The notes beneath the pieces were generated by a model, which saw nothing but the letters and a program-made list of their open reading frames with translations, did no database searches and was not told the DNA's origin. DNA of 64,000 nucleotides from Bin76 sp963665765 (GTDB lineage: Bacteria > Actinomycetota > Acidimicrobiia > Spongiisociales > ZC4RG35), in the NCBI GenBank assembly GCA_963665765.1, contig OY762464.1:248001-312000 (forward strand), read 5' to 3'. The translations under genes were made by a program, and so were the position numbers. How positions within the stretch are numbered: the first letter of the stretch is position 1; each line of letters begins with the position of its first letter. Shown here piece by piece: positions 52,699 to 62,377 of the stretch.

Positions 52699-53199
52699 CT
52701 ACTCCTCCATGTTTATGACTATGTTGTCCGGTCCGCGGGCCAGGAACTGCTCCGATGGTACGTCGTAGGGGTTTTCCTCGATGTGCCACATGTGGGCAGG
52801 CACAAATAGAAAGTCGCCTGGTCCGGCCTCTACCCATTCCTTGAAGTCCTCCCCATAGTGGACTCGGACATGGCCGGAAATGACGTACGCTGCGGTCTCG
52901 GCCTCACCGTGCATGTGAGGCGGACCCTTGTGATTGGGCTCTGAGGTAACGGTGCCGAACCAGATCTTGCTGGCGCCAACCGATGACCCGTCGATTGCGG
53001 GACGGCGGACCAGGCCGGGAGTCTGTGCCGTGTCGCTTGGCGGCCGGGTGCCGCGGACCACCTTCGGGACTATGAGTTCCCTCTTCGTAGTCAAAGGCTT
53101 GGCCTCCTCGTACCCGTATGCGCCGCGGCCGACGCTGGGGTATCGTATGTTCGCTTCGTTGGTTAGTTTACAGGCACTCGCCGCGCAGGTTGTGAACAT
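52699..53199 (-). CDS. Cupin-domain protein
   Basis: A 166-residue single-cupin protein: EPNHKGPPHMHGEAETAAYVISGHVRVHYG is motif 1 with metal-ligand His/Glu, and PGDFLFVPAHMWHIEENP is motif 2 with the last His. The N-terminal 40 residues are poorly conserved and the start is uncertain (ATG 53199 or 53229, or a later codon near the TTKRELIV segment). It is probably a dioxygenase, isomerase or decarboxylase-type small enzyme, or a sensor domain. It lies about 75 bp downstream of the SDR on the same strand. Confidence 0.75.
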   Translation of the reverse strand: MFTTCAASACKLTNEANIRYPSVGRGAYGYEEAKPLTTKRELIVPKVVRGTRPPSDTAQTPGLVRRPAIDGSSVGASKIWFGTVTSEPNHKGPPHMHGEAETAAYVISGHVRVHYGEDFKEWVEAGPGDFLFVPAHMWHIEENPYDVPSEQFLARGPDNIVINMEE

Positions 53200-53274
53200 G
53201 CGCCGTGAATATGCCGATGGGGGCGACAAGGGGGCGGATCAAAGTGCTTTCGTCGGTATCCGCCATCGACCGAT

Positions 53275-54138
53275 TCACAAGTCGTCTCCCGGGAATATAG
53301 CCTGCTTGCCAAGTTGCGGCCAGGCGGCAGGCGCGGCGGCCTTGTCGAGCCGCTGTTCTATGGGCAGACTGTCGTCCCAGTGGTAGGCAATCAGGCGCAT
53401 GCCGTTGGTCCCGTCCGACTCCTCGGACGCCAGCCACACCGCGGGCCCGTTCATCACTTCCGGCCGCATGAGGATCTCCCGCCCCACCGCGATGTCATCG
53501 GGAACGATGTGAGTATCGGTCTGGCCGCCGGGGACGAGCACGTTGGCGGTTACCCCGGTCCCCTCCAATTCACGGGACATGAGAGCGACGAGCGCCTCGT
53601 GGCTTGCCTTGGATGGACCGTAGGGGCACATGCCCGGTCGGTACATGGAGTCGACGCTGGTCGTGACGCCTATTATCCGACCCCATCCCTGGTCAAGCAT
53701 ATGGCCCACTGCCGCCCGGGCCATGAAGAACGATCCGCTGGAATTGACAGCGATTATTCTGCTCCACGTCTGGGGAGTGATATCCCAGAACCTGGGAAGA
53801 TTGCCGTCGGCGAGGTCCGCAAGGTTGATCGTTCCAGCGTTGTTGATCAGCACGTGGAGTCCGCCGAGCCCGTCTATCGTCTTGCGGACAGCGTCCTCCA
53901 CGCTTTCGGGGTCTGAGATATCGCAGACCACGTCCAGGACACAGTCGCCCCCACCGACCGCTCGGACCTCGCCTGCGGACTGCTCAAGCCACTCTTCGTT
54001 GATGTCCAGCATCGCGACGCGTGCCCCGGCCTGCACCAGGGCAAGCGTCATGGCGCGGCCCATGCCGATCGGGCTGCCGGCGCCGGTAACGATTGCGACT
54101 TTTCCGTTGAGCGGTTTGTGTTGCCTGTCGACTTTCAT
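53275..54138 (-). CDS. Short-chain dehydrogenase/reductase (SDR)
   Basis: A 287-residue SDR with the dinucleotide motif VTGAGSPIGMGRAM, acidic MLDINEE after strand 2 (favouring NAD), VCDISDPE, LINNAG, catalytic Ser in GVTTSVDS and YGPSKAS (Tyr-x3-Lys). The C-terminal extension of about 50 residues (SDGTNGMRLIAYHWDDSLP...) is longer than in the simplest SDRs. The cupin follows on the same strand. The alcohol or ketone substrate is unknown. Confidence 0.87.
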   Translation of the reverse strand: MKVDRQHKPLNGKVAIVTGAGSPIGMGRAMTLALVQAGARVAMLDINEEWLEQSAGEVRAVGGGDCVLDVVCDISDPESVEDAVRKTIDGLGGLHVLINNAGTINLADLADGNLPRFWDITPQTWSRIIAVNSSGSFFMARAAVGHMLDQGWGRIIGVTTSVDSMYRPGMCPYGPSKASHEALVALMSRELEGTGVTANVLVPGGQTDTHIVPDDIAVGREILMRPEVMNGPAVWLASEESDGTNGMRLIAYHWDDSLPIEQRLDKAAAPAAWPQLGKQAIFPGDDL

Positions 54139-54300
54139 AGTTCGTATGCGAATTCAAATACTTGACTTGCCGTAACCGAGGTTAGAGAAAAAGGATCCAA
54201 AAGTCCCCTCTCAGGTCTGGCTTTGGGGAGCTTTATGCCCTGCTGCGGTTGGCAACTGGGTCTTTGGTGCGGTGATTGCCGTCTATAATCTCCGCAGACT

Positions 54301-55446
54301 GTGCGGCGATTATATCTCTATGACCAGCCGAAGTGGCCCGATCTTCGGTGGGATTCTGCCCGGGTGGGTGAACCCCTTGCGGCTGTCCGCTTCCAGCAGG
54401 GCCGTCTGGTGGGTCGGATGCGCGACCTGGGTTTCGACCTTCAACAACAAGCCGTTCTCGAGACCCTGACCCAGGACGTTCAAAAGACCAGCGACATCGA
54501 AGGGGAACGGCTCGACGCTCGCCAGATCCGGTCATCGGTGGCAAGGCGTTTGGGGATGGACGCAGGCGGTCTAAGGGTAGAGGAACGGGTTGAAGGTGTG
54601 GTGGAGATGATGCTGGACGCCACCGGCAACTACACCCGGCCACTGACGGAGGAGCGGCTATGGGGATGGCAGGCTGCCCTGTTTCCCTCCGGGCGTAGTG
54701 GCCTGAGCCGGATCACAGTGGGTGGCTGGAGGGACGACAGCACCGGGCCCATGCAAGTCGTATCAGGGCCCCTGGGTCGGGAACGGGTGCATTACCAAGC
54801 ACCGCCCGCCGATCGTCTCGAACAGGAAATGGGAGCGTTCCTGGATTGGTTCAACACCCAGCAGAACACCGACTGGGTGGCCAAGGCCGCCCTGGCACAT
54901 CTGTGGTTTGTGACCATCCATCCCTTCGACGACGGCAACGGGCGGGTCGCCAGGGCAATAGCTGACATGGCTCTAGCCCGGTCCGAACGCAGCCCGCATC
55001 GCTTCTACAGCATGTCATCACAGATCCGCGCAGAACGCAACGACTACTACAACATCCTGGAACGGACCGAAAAAGGAACCACAGACATAACCGAGTGGAT
55101 GACCTGGTTCCTAGGATGCATGGGCCGGGCCATCTACGCAGCCGGAACCACCCTCGAAGCAGTCCTCACCCGAGCAGCATTTTGGCGGAACGTCCAAGCC
55201 GTCCCTCTTAACAACCGGCAACGGAAAGTCCTGGCCCGTCTCCTTGACGGCTTCTACGGGAAACTCACCACCTCCAAATGGGCCAAGCTCGCCAAATGCT
55301 CCCAAGACACAGCGCTGCGGGACATCACCGACCTCATCAACCACCGGATCCTTATCCGTGGTCCCGCCGGCGGCCGCAGCACCCACTATCAACTGGAACC
55401 CTGCCAACTCCAAACCACACCAAACCCTCCGAAAACCCCGGTGTGA
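54301..55446 (+). CDS. Fic-family protein (AMPylator-type)
   Basis: A 381-residue Fic protein. The N-terminal DUF4172-like part contains the inhibitory motif TSDIEGER (residues 63-70, of the S/T-x-x-x-E-G type), and the Fic core has TIHPFDDGNGRVARAIADM at about residue 205 (HPFxxGNGR). A C-terminal winged helix reads LTTSKWAKLAKCSQDTALRDITDL. It would transfer AMP or another nucleotide to a protein, held off by its own inhibitory helix. GTG 54301 is the first start. It ends immediately before a 5-prime-truncated MMPL gene, suggesting it arrived by insertion. Confidence 0.88.
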   Translation: MRRLYLYDQPKWPDLRWDSARVGEPLAAVRFQQGRLVGRMRDLGFDLQQQAVLETLTQDVQKTSDIEGERLDARQIRSSVARRLGMDAGGLRVEERVEGVVEMMLDATGNYTRPLTEERLWGWQAALFPSGRSGLSRITVGGWRDDSTGPMQVVSGPLGRERVHYQAPPADRLEQEMGAFLDWFNTQQNTDWVAKAALAHLWFVTIHPFDDGNGRVARAIADMALARSERSPHRFYSMSSQIRAERNDYYNILERTEKGTTDITEWMTWFLGCMGRAIYAAGTTLEAVLTRAAFWRNVQAVPLNNRQRKVLARLLDGFYGKLTTSKWAKLAKCSQDTALRDITDLINHRILIRGPAGGRSTHYQLEPCQLQTTPNPPKTPV

Positions 55447-57437
55447 TTCAGTCATAGTCCAGTCTCCATCGATGACAGTCGATGATCCTCAGTTCCAGGC
55501 AAAGGTGGAGTCCATCTATGACCGGATCACGGCACTGGGACCGGAGACCGTTGTGTCAGGATCGCACTACTACCTGAGCGGCGAGGAACTTCTCGTGTCG
55601 GCCGACCGCAGGACCACCATCATGAGCTTCGTCCTGGCGGGCGATTTCAAGGAGGCGACCGAGAACGTCGAGGACGTGGTGCACCTCGTCCAAGAGGTGG
55701 ACGGTTCGGAGGGCTTCCGTGTGCTGATCGGCGGGGATGCCAGCGTTGCTTTCGAAAACAACGAGTTGAGTGCTGAAGACTGGAAAAGGGAGAGCGGATC
55801 GGCATACCCGTGGCGTTGATCATCCTGCTGACGCTCTTCGGTTCAGTCGTAGCCACCCTTCTGCCTTTGGGACTGGCCATTGTCGCCATTGTCCTGGCAT
55901 TGGGGGCGGTCGGGATCATCGGCCAGTTCTTCGAATTGGTCTTCTTCGTGACGATGATGATCACCATGATCGGTCTTGCGGTCGGAATCGACTATTCGCT
56001 CCTGATCGTCTCACGTTTCCGGGAAGAGTTGGATCGTGGCCTGGAGGTCAAAGAGGCGGTTGCCAAGACCGGCGACACGGCAGGTCGCACGGTGCTGTTC
56101 AGCGGCACCACCGTGGTGCTGGCACTGATAGGTATGCTCATCGTCCCCTTTCCTTCTTCCGATCACTGGGTCTGGGCGCCATTCTGGTTGTCATAACCGC
56201 CTTGGCGGCCACCCTTACGCTCCTGCCTGCGGTTCTTGCCCTGCTGGGCCCCAAGGTGGGCCTATTGAGGGTGCCCTTCCTGGAGAGGTTCTCGCTCAGA
56301 AGCCCCCAGACCAACGAGCACGGTTTTTGGGAGAAGGTCACCAAGGCCGTCACCCGCTACCCACCTGGTCAGCATCCTCCTCACCAGCGTTCCCCTCGTA
56401 TCCTGACGGTCTTCTATTTCGACATCCAGACGGGTCTGAACGACGTCAACTCCTTCCCCGACAAATCCAAGACCAAGGAGACGTTCCTCGTCTTCGAGGA
56501 GGAGTTCTCCGTTGGTGAGGTCACCCCGGCCGGGGTGCTCAGTCCGGCGGAGATCGTGGTGGACGCGAACCTTGCCGACCCGGAGGTCCAACAGGCGGGC
56601 CTCCGTCTGGTGCAACTTCTCCAGGGCGACCCCGACTTTCCCATCCCGCCCCAGCCGGAGTTCAACGCGGCGGGGGATCTCGCCCTGCTGTCGCTTCCGT
56701 TCCCGAGTGAACCCAACAGCCGTTTGGCCACAGAAAGGCTCACCAGAATCCGGGACGAATACATTCCAGCCGCTTTCGAAGGCGTCGAAGCCGAGGTGTA
56801 TGTCGGTGGCGTGACGGCTGAAGCCACCGATTTCTACGGCATCGTCGACGTCTACACACCCATCGTCTTTGCCTTCGTCCTGGGTCTCAGCTTCATCCTG
56901 CTGATGCTGGTATTCCGCTCGATCGCCATCCCCATCAAGGCGATCATCATGAACCTGCTCTCGGTTGGCGCCACCTATGGCCTGTTGGTGCTGGTGTTCC
57001 AGAAGGGAGTGGGAGCAGACCTCCTGGGATTCCAGCGCGCCGAGGTGATCGACGCGTGGATACCCCTGTTCCTGTTCACCATCCTGTTCGGGCTTTCCAT
57101 GGACTATCACGTGTTCTTGCTGAGCCGCATCCGTGAGCGTTACGACGAGACCGGCAACAACGCCCAGGCGGTGGCCCACGGTCTGCGTTCGACGGGAGCG
57201 ATGATCACCGGCGCCGCCCTGATCATGGTTGCGGTGTTCGGGGGGTTCGCGGCAGGCGAGACCATCGTCAACCAGTTGGTTGGATTCGGGTTGGCGGTGG
57301 CGGTGTTCCTGGATGCAACCCTGGTCCGGTCGGTGTTGGTGCCCGCCAGCATGGAAGTGCTGGGAGCCCGCAACTGGTACCTGCCGTCGTGGCTCGGCTG
57401 GCTGCCGGACCTGCGAGTGGAGGCGGAGGAAACATGA
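55447..57437 (+). pseudogene. MMPL/RND-type membrane transporter, 5-prime truncated and frameshifted
   Basis: The sequence opens in mid-protein (VIVQSPSMTVDDPQFQAKV) without the first transmembrane helix. It changes frame near 55790 (before ALIILLTLFGSVVATLLPLG), near 56147 (after LALIGMLIVPF), and twice near 56360. The C-terminal half is in one long frame (GEVTPAGVLSPAEIVVD, VYVGGVTAEATDFYGIV, FGLSMDYHVFLLSRIRERYDETG, AVFLDATLVRSVLVPASMEVLG). The GLAVGIDYSLLIVSRFREEL and MDYHVFLLSRIRE loops are classic MMPL features. It cannot make a whole transporter as it stands. Confidence 0.82.
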
Positions 57438-57474
57438 GCCTTGCGTGTCTTCGGGCGAGAGTTAGGATTAGGGA

Positions 57475-58668
57475 ATGGTCAGGCTAATACCAGAGAGAAT
57501 TCCGACTGACTACCAAAAGGGTCATGAAGAAGCCCGCGCGGTGTTCCCCGACATCGCTGACAATTACGTGGCTCACACACTGATTGGAGATCCACTGGCC
57601 GAAAGGATGACAGAAGATCTCGCAAAGCTAAGTGCAAGAGAATCAGGTCGACTTATCCGAGCAGCTATGGAAAACGAAGGTGAGGAAGCTCTGCGGGGGG
57701 TGCCCGACTCTTTGCGAGAATTCTTCAGAGACGCGGAGAGTACGCCGGAATGGCTCGATTATTCGTCATTCGCCCCTTCGGTCCGTATGTTTCATAGTAA
57801 CTCTCCCATCATCTTGGCTGCATTCGTCGCAGGGGTTCTGATAGAAGGATTTACAACCAATATCGCGCATTCCTTCTTTATTACCGGGCGAGTGCGTGAT
57901 CAGGGCATCAGGCGTTTGGGACAGAATAACCGCCACATGATGGAGATATTCCTTCCCGGCGGGATGTACAGGTATGGAGACGGCTGGAAACTATCGGTCC
58001 GGATCAGAATCATTCATGCACGGATAAGGTATCTGCTGAACAATGCGGAAGAGTGGGATGCCGACGCATGGGGTGAGCCGATTAGCGCGGCGCATCTGGG
58101 TTACGCCATTTCCGCCTTTTCAGCAAGGTTGCTGAAACATATGAAGACCTTGGGGGCTAAGTGCAATGCCGAGGAGAGCGAGAGCTTTATGGCCGTTTGG
58201 CGCTACTCGGGTCACCTGATGGGCATTCCCCAAACCATCTTATTCCAGGATATTGAGGAGGCGCTGCAGGTGTATCGTGTCGGCCTGATGTGCGAGCCTG
58301 ATCCCAAAGCTGACTCGGTTGCCATGGCACACTCTTTGGTGAACTCGGCGCCGCTGGTTGCCGGGGTTACGGAGCCGGTTGCCCGCCAGAGCCTAGCTGA
58401 GTATGTGTATCGCATTTCCAGCGCGCTTATCGGTAAAGAGGTTGCCAGATCGCTGGAGTATCCGTCTGTCTCCTCCTTTGGAGCTGTCAGGTGGTTCAGA
58501 TTGCAACAGCGTTATGGCCACATCCTGGAAAGACTGCGTCCGGGCCGTCACCAAGACAGCAACTTCACCAGATTCACATCCTTGCTCGATACATCGTTGT
58601 TCGACGAAGACGGAATCCGCTACGAATTACCCGACCACGTTTATTCCGAAGAGTCCACGAGTTGGTGA
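57475..58668 (+). CDS. Oxygenase MpaB-family protein (DUF2236)
   Basis: A 397-residue protein of the ER-bound oxygenase MpaB/DUF2236 group, related to latex-clearing protein Lcp. It has a helical bundle with VRDQGIRRLGQNNRHMMEIF, RIRIIHARIRYLL (the R-x-H region around haem), GEPISAAHLGYAISAFS, and WRYSGHLMGIPQTILFQDIEE. Haem-dependent oxygenase or peroxidase-like activity is inferred from the family. It starts at GTG or ATG near 57475, about 40 bp after the MMPL remnant, and may once have been co-transcribed with it. Confidence 0.82.
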   Translation: MVRLIPERIPTDYQKGHEEARAVFPDIADNYVAHTLIGDPLAERMTEDLAKLSARESGRLIRAAMENEGEEALRGVPDSLREFFRDAESTPEWLDYSSFAPSVRMFHSNSPIILAAFVAGVLIEGFTTNIAHSFFITGRVRDQGIRRLGQNNRHMMEIFLPGGMYRYGDGWKLSVRIRIIHARIRYLLNNAEEWDADAWGEPISAAHLGYAISAFSARLLKHMKTLGAKCNAEESESFMAVWRYSGHLMGIPQTILFQDIEEALQVYRVGLMCEPDPKADSVAMAHSLVNSAPLVAGVTEPVARQSLAEYVYRISSALIGKEVARSLEYPSVSSFGAVRWFRLQQRYGHILERLRPGRHQDSNFTRFTSLLDTSLFDEDGIRYELPDHVYSEESTSW

Positions 58669-58830
58669 TGGTGGCACGGACAGGTGGTCTGCCGGGCCCT
58701 TGGTCGCTGGTCCCCGATTGATCTCGCCCTGGTAGGCAGGCACCGCAGCCTCCGATAACAAGACGCTCAGGGCTTGTTGCGCAGAATCGAATGTTCCTCT
58801 GGCATAAGGTGGGGATCTTGGGCCGGGCCC

Positions 58831-59145
58831 TCATAGGAGTTCTGTCCCGACCTGAGCACATAACCCCGATAGGCTGGCTGCCCTGGCGGACTTCCCCTGT
58901 TGTCCTTTGGCGGACTCGACCTTTCGCCGGGTACCCGGGTCTGTCCCGGAGAACAGCCGTGAAACGCCCAGCCCGCCCCATTGGATGCTCAACTCCATGT
59001 TTTCCGCCACAGTGAGATCCCTGTAGAGGCGTATAAGTTGAAATGTGCGCGACATTCCCAGCCGGGCTATTTGGTGAGGGCGATGGCGGGTGATGTCGGC
59101 ACCGTTGAAGCTGATAGAACCTGCGTCTACCTCCCGATACTCGGC
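58831..59145 (-). pseudogene. Fragment of a branched-chain-type ABC ATPase (LivG-like)
   Basis: About 100 codons read EVDAGSISFNGADITRHRP, ARLGMSRTFQLIRLYRDLTVAENMELSI and RLFSGTD, the segment between Walker A and the signature motif of LivG-type ATPases. Both ends are missing, with a stop right upstream (59146-59148) and no Walker A, signature or Walker B. It is a decayed fragment next to an IS remnant. Confidence 0.7.
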
Positions 59146-59206
59146 TCAGGCAATCAGCACGGTTGGCTCGGGTTTACGTGAATGATTCTGCACTAACCAG
59201 GGGAGA

Positions 59207-59930
59207 TTGTTGACGGCCCACCGGTGGAACCTCATTATATCGTCCAGCGGGGTGTGGCGGGTGTTGAAACGGCACGGTTTGAACACCCGCGCTCTGCGTT
59301 TGGGGTTGGTGGCCGGCTACGCTGCGCCACCCCAACGGGAGAAACCACTGGTATTGCCCGTCCAGCATCTACAGGTCGAATCCCCTGGTGAGCTGGTACA
59401 AATGGACTGTTTCTACGTGGGGCGCCTCCAAGGCGTGAAAGGAACAGTGTGGCAGTACACCGCTATCGATGTGGCGTCTTCGCACACCTGGGCCGAGCTG
59501 TGGACCACCCCCCGCAATCCTGCGGCGCTGCGCACCAGCCGAGTCGCCCACGACCTGGCCGCGCGAGGATGGAAACTTCAGGCAGTGATGTCTGACAACG
59601 CGTCAGGGTTTCGTTCCAAGGTGTTCCGTAACACCATCAAGGACCTGGGAGCGGAGCATCGGTCATCAGAGCGGGCCGACCCCAAACCAACGGCTGCGTC
59701 GAACGAGTCCATCTCACCATCCTCGAGGAATGCTGGAAACCCTCATTCGCTCGCTACCTGACACCCAAAATCACCGGACTGCGACGCGACCTCAACCAAT
59801 ACCTGGACTACTACAACACAGACCGAGCACACACGGAAGATGGAACAAGGGACACACCCCCGAACAAGTCCTCGGGAAACCTAAAATGTGGCCCAAGCCA
59901 ACAGGAACCGTCGCCACCACCCCGCAATAG
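59207..59930 (+). pseudogene. IS481-family transposase remnant
   Basis: Begins in mid-protein (NLIISSSGVWRVLKRHGL) and shows the integrase core: LVQMDCFYVG (Asp), VMSDNASGF (Asp), then, after a frame change near 59670, GCVERVHLTI (Glu) and YLDYYNTDRAH...GKTPEQVLG-like ends. The N-terminal DNA-binding part is gone and the frame is broken, so it is inactive. Its terminal repeats were not found. Confidence 0.75.
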
Positions 59931-60079
59931 GACACCCTAACGCTGCTCGGGCCCGGGGCCCTGGATTGGGTCTCGATTCTATCTTGGGCCGACGCCCGCC
60001 CTATGTAGATCGGCAATATGCCAGATGACCTGGCCTTTTAGTGATTCCTGAAACCTCAAGCAACCAGAATGTAACTGTG

Positions 60080-60153
60080 TGGGCCCGGCAGGACTCGAAC
60101 CTGCAACCAACGGATTATGAGTCCGCTGCTCTGACCACTTGAGCTACGGGCCC
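60080..60153 (-). tRNA. tRNA-Met (anticodon CAT)
   Basis: The complement folds as a cloverleaf with acceptor GGGCCCG/CGGGCCC, a D-arm, an anticodon loop CTCATAA with CAT, and a T-arm GCAGG-TTCGAGT-CCTGC; the discriminator is A and no CCA is encoded. CAT could also be tRNA-Ile2 (lysidine-modified); the features here suit elongator Met. Confidence 0.88.
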
Positions 60154-60218
60154 CTTTGGGTTTCCATTTTACCTGCAAGCAGTTGGCGTTCTCCCCGTCT
60201 GTTAGAATTTGGCATGCT

Positions 60219-60295
60219 CGGGCTGTGGCGCAGCATGGCAGCGCGCTTGACTGGGGGTCAAGAGGTCGCCGGTTCAAATCCGGCCAGCCCGACCA
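60219..60295 (+). tRNA. tRNA-Pro (anticodon GGG)
   Basis: Cloverleaf with acceptor CGGGCTG/CAGCCCG, anticodon stem TTGA/TCAA closing the loop CTGGGGG (anticodon GGG), T-arm GCCGG-TTCAAAT-CCGGC, discriminator A and an encoded CCA at 60293-60295. The C1 start with G72 is usual for bacterial tRNA-Pro. Confidence 0.92.
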
Positions 60296-60365
60296 CCAGC
60301 GTTCTCTTGGTTGACCAGGGGGGCGTTGCATCCGAGGAATCCGGCAGGCCGGGTCGGTCTGATAT

Positions 60366-60527
60366 TCAACCGGAAACCCGGGAGAACAGCCACGCCACAC
60401 CCTGGGCGAGCCGGTAGAAAAGGTAGAGAGCGGTCAGTCCCACCGCCACCTTGAACCCGATCGGATAGGACTCCCTATCTTCGGTCGGCCCGTCTGTCTC
60501 GGGGAGGTGCGAGTCTGGTGGGTTCAT
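60366..60527 (-). CDS. Small membrane protein coupled to der
   Basis: A 53-residue protein (MNPPDSHLPETDGPTEDRES, then YPIGFKVAVGLTALYLFYRL, AQGVAWLF) with a polar Pro-rich head and one transmembrane helix. Its ATG overlaps the der stop by 4 nt (ATGA). No family is recognised, but this size and position after der recurs in actinobacterial-type operons as far as I can judge. The coupling is the main support. Confidence 0.6.
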   Translation of the reverse strand: MNPPDSHLPETDGPTEDRESYPIGFKVAVGLTALYLFYRLAQGVAWLFSRVSG

Positions 60528-61846
60528 CGGGAGTCCCTTGTCCGGCGGCGGGTCACAAAGCGCACCGGGGTCCCCATCAGATCGTACTGTTCTCGGAGTT
60601 TCCTCTCCAGATAGCGCAGATACTCGGGCGCCAACTGCCCACCCACGGTGAACAGGACAATGGTGGGAGGTCGGATCCCCACCTGCACGGCGTACATGAT
60701 CCGGCATCGGCGGCCTTTCCGGGGCGGGGGCGGTTGGGCGTCCACCCATCCGGCCACCAGCCGGTTTAGTTCTCCGGTGGAGACTCGTACTCGAGCGTTG
60801 TCCAACACTGTCCCCACCGCCAAGCCCAGGCGACCCACTCGGGCGCCGGTCAGGGCAGAGAGCCGCAGCACCGGCGCCCATGAGACGAAGCCGAGCCGGG
60901 CCGGGACAGACCGCTCGGTTAGTTCCCGTTGTTCCGGATCGATGACATCCCACTTGTTAAGCAGCACCACCAGGGCCGTCCCCGCTTCCACCGCCGCGGT
61001 AGCAATCTTCTGATCCAGATAGGTCGCCCCGTCCAAGGAGTCCACCACCAGCAGAGCGGCGTCCGCCCGGGACAAAGCTTCCTGTGCCCTCAGCACCGCG
61101 TAGTAATCGGCCTCCTCGGTGATCTTGGGGCGACGCCGGATCCCGGCGGTGTCCACCAGCCGATAGGTGACTCCGTCCAATTCGACATCGACATCCACGG
61201 GATCCCGGGTGGTTCCCGGAACGTCGGAGACGATCACCCGCCGGGAACCGCACAGACGGTTCAGCAAGGTGGACTTGCCGGTATTAGGTCGTCCCACGAT
61301 AGCGATGCGGGGAGTCTGGTCCACCGAGCGAGTGGCGACTCGGGGCAGGACCGACAGGACTCTGTCCAAAAGTTCGCCCACTCCCCGGCCGTGAATAGCA
61401 CTCACCGCCTGGGGTTCTCCCAATCCCAAGGCCCAGTAGTCGGAGACCGTCATCTCCCGGCGGAGGTTGTCTATCTTGTTGGCCGCCACTACCACCGGGA
61501 CTCCGCTTCTTTTCACCACCCCGGCAATGCCTTCATCATCCTCGCTGAGGGCCGCGGTGCCGTCCACCACGAACAGCACAACGTCGGCGCCGGTCACCGC
61601 CGCTTCCGCTTGAAGGCGAATCTCCTCGGAAAACGGCGAGGAGGGATCTGTTTCCCAACCACCGGTGTCCACCAGCACGAAGTGCTTATCCGCCCAGTCG
61701 GCGTGGAAGGTTCGCCGGTCGCGGGTCACTCCGGGTTGGGATTGGACCACCGCCGCCCTTCGACCAATGATCCGGTTGATCAGGGTGGATTTGCCCACGT
61801 TCGGACGGCCCACCACTGCCACCACCGGTGATCTGACCGAAGACAT
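60524..61846 (-). CDS. der: GTPase Der (EngA), ribosome assembly
   Basis: A 440-residue protein with two GTPase domains. The first has G1 GRPNVGKSTL, G3 DTGG and G4 NKID; the second has G1 GRPNTGKSTL, G3 DTAG and G4 NKWD. A KH-like C-terminal domain (PPTIVLFTVGGQLAPEYLRYLERKLREQY) follows. It binds the 50S subunit late in assembly. ATG 61846 (MSSVRSPVV) or 61852 are both possible. The small membrane protein overlaps its 3-prime end. Confidence 0.95.
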   Translation of the reverse strand: MSSVRSPVVAVVGRPNVGKSTLINRIIGRRAAVVQSQPGVTRDRRTFHADWADKHFVLVDTGGWETDPSSPFSEEIRLQAEAAVTGADVVLFVVDGTAALSEDDEGIAGVVKRSGVPVVVAANKIDNLRREMTVSDYWALGLGEPQAVSAIHGRGVGELLDRVLSVLPRVATRSVDQTPRIAIVGRPNTGKSTLLNRLCGSRRVIVSDVPGTTRDPVDVDVELDGVTYRLVDTAGIRRRPKITEEADYYAVLRAQEALSRADAALLVVDSLDGATYLDQKIATAAVEAGTALVVLLNKWDVIDPEQRELTERSVPARLGFVSWAPVLRLSALTGARVGRLGLAVGTVLDNARVRVSTGELNRLVAGWVDAQPPPPRKGRRCRIMYAVQVGIRPPTIVLFTVGGQLAPEYLRYLERKLREQYDLMGTPVRFVTRRRTRDSR

Positions 61847-62033
61847 AACCACAAGACTACGGGGAACATGCGGCGCCCATTCCAGATCGGCGAAAAGCCC
61901 CTACCACAGCCACCAGATACCGAAACCGGCTCACCATCCAAAGCCCGACCGGCAAACCCCTGGAACATCCCCGGGAGGTTCAGATTTTACCTACCGCACG
62001 GCCTTCTTAGCGCCGCACTCCTGCTCGCCCGGG

Positions 62034-62372
62034 CTAGACGCCGCCTTTCGCCCTTCGGCTCAGGGTCCAGGCCAGCACCGAGGCCACCGCCACCATGGCG
62101 GCCGCCACGGCCACCTTGGGCACCTCCCGCTCGGAGGGAGGGAGGGAAGTGTCCAGATTCCCCATGGCGGCCGCTACCAGGCCGGCCGGGGCGATCATCA
62201 AATTGTCTCTCATGGCAGCCAATGCACGACTTATCCGGTGTTCGATGGCGATCTCCGCCTGACAACGGAGGCAACTTGCGGTGTGGCGGCTTATCAGCAG
62301 GGCTTGGTCGGCGCGGTCAACCGCCATCATTCGCGCCCAGGGTTGGGAAACCCGACAGACGGTGGACCGCAT
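62034..62372 (-). CDS. Anti-sigma factor-like protein with partial zinc-binding motif
   Basis: A 112-residue protein placed directly after the ECF sigma gene (5 bp). Near the N-terminus it carries ISRHTASCLRCQAE, the H-x3-C-x2-C of zf-HC2 anti-sigma domains, and near the C-terminus one transmembrane helix (VAVAAAMVAVASVLAW) with a basic tail. The upstream Cys expected in the full ZAS motif could be that in STVCR. It would hold the sigma factor at the membrane. ATG 62372 fits the sigma stop at 62378. Confidence 0.65.
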   Translation of the reverse strand: MRSTVCRVSQPWARMMAVDRADQALLISRHTASCLRCQAEIAIEHRISRALAAMRDNLMIAPAGLVAAAMGNLDTSLPPSEREVPKVAVAAAMVAVASVLAWTLSRRAKGGV

Positions 62373-62377
62373 CACTC

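Noticed and set aside
60080..60295. tRNA genes as an integration (att) site for the adjacent IS481/livG remnants
   Set aside because: No direct repeat of a tRNA 3-prime end and no integrase gene were found nearby.
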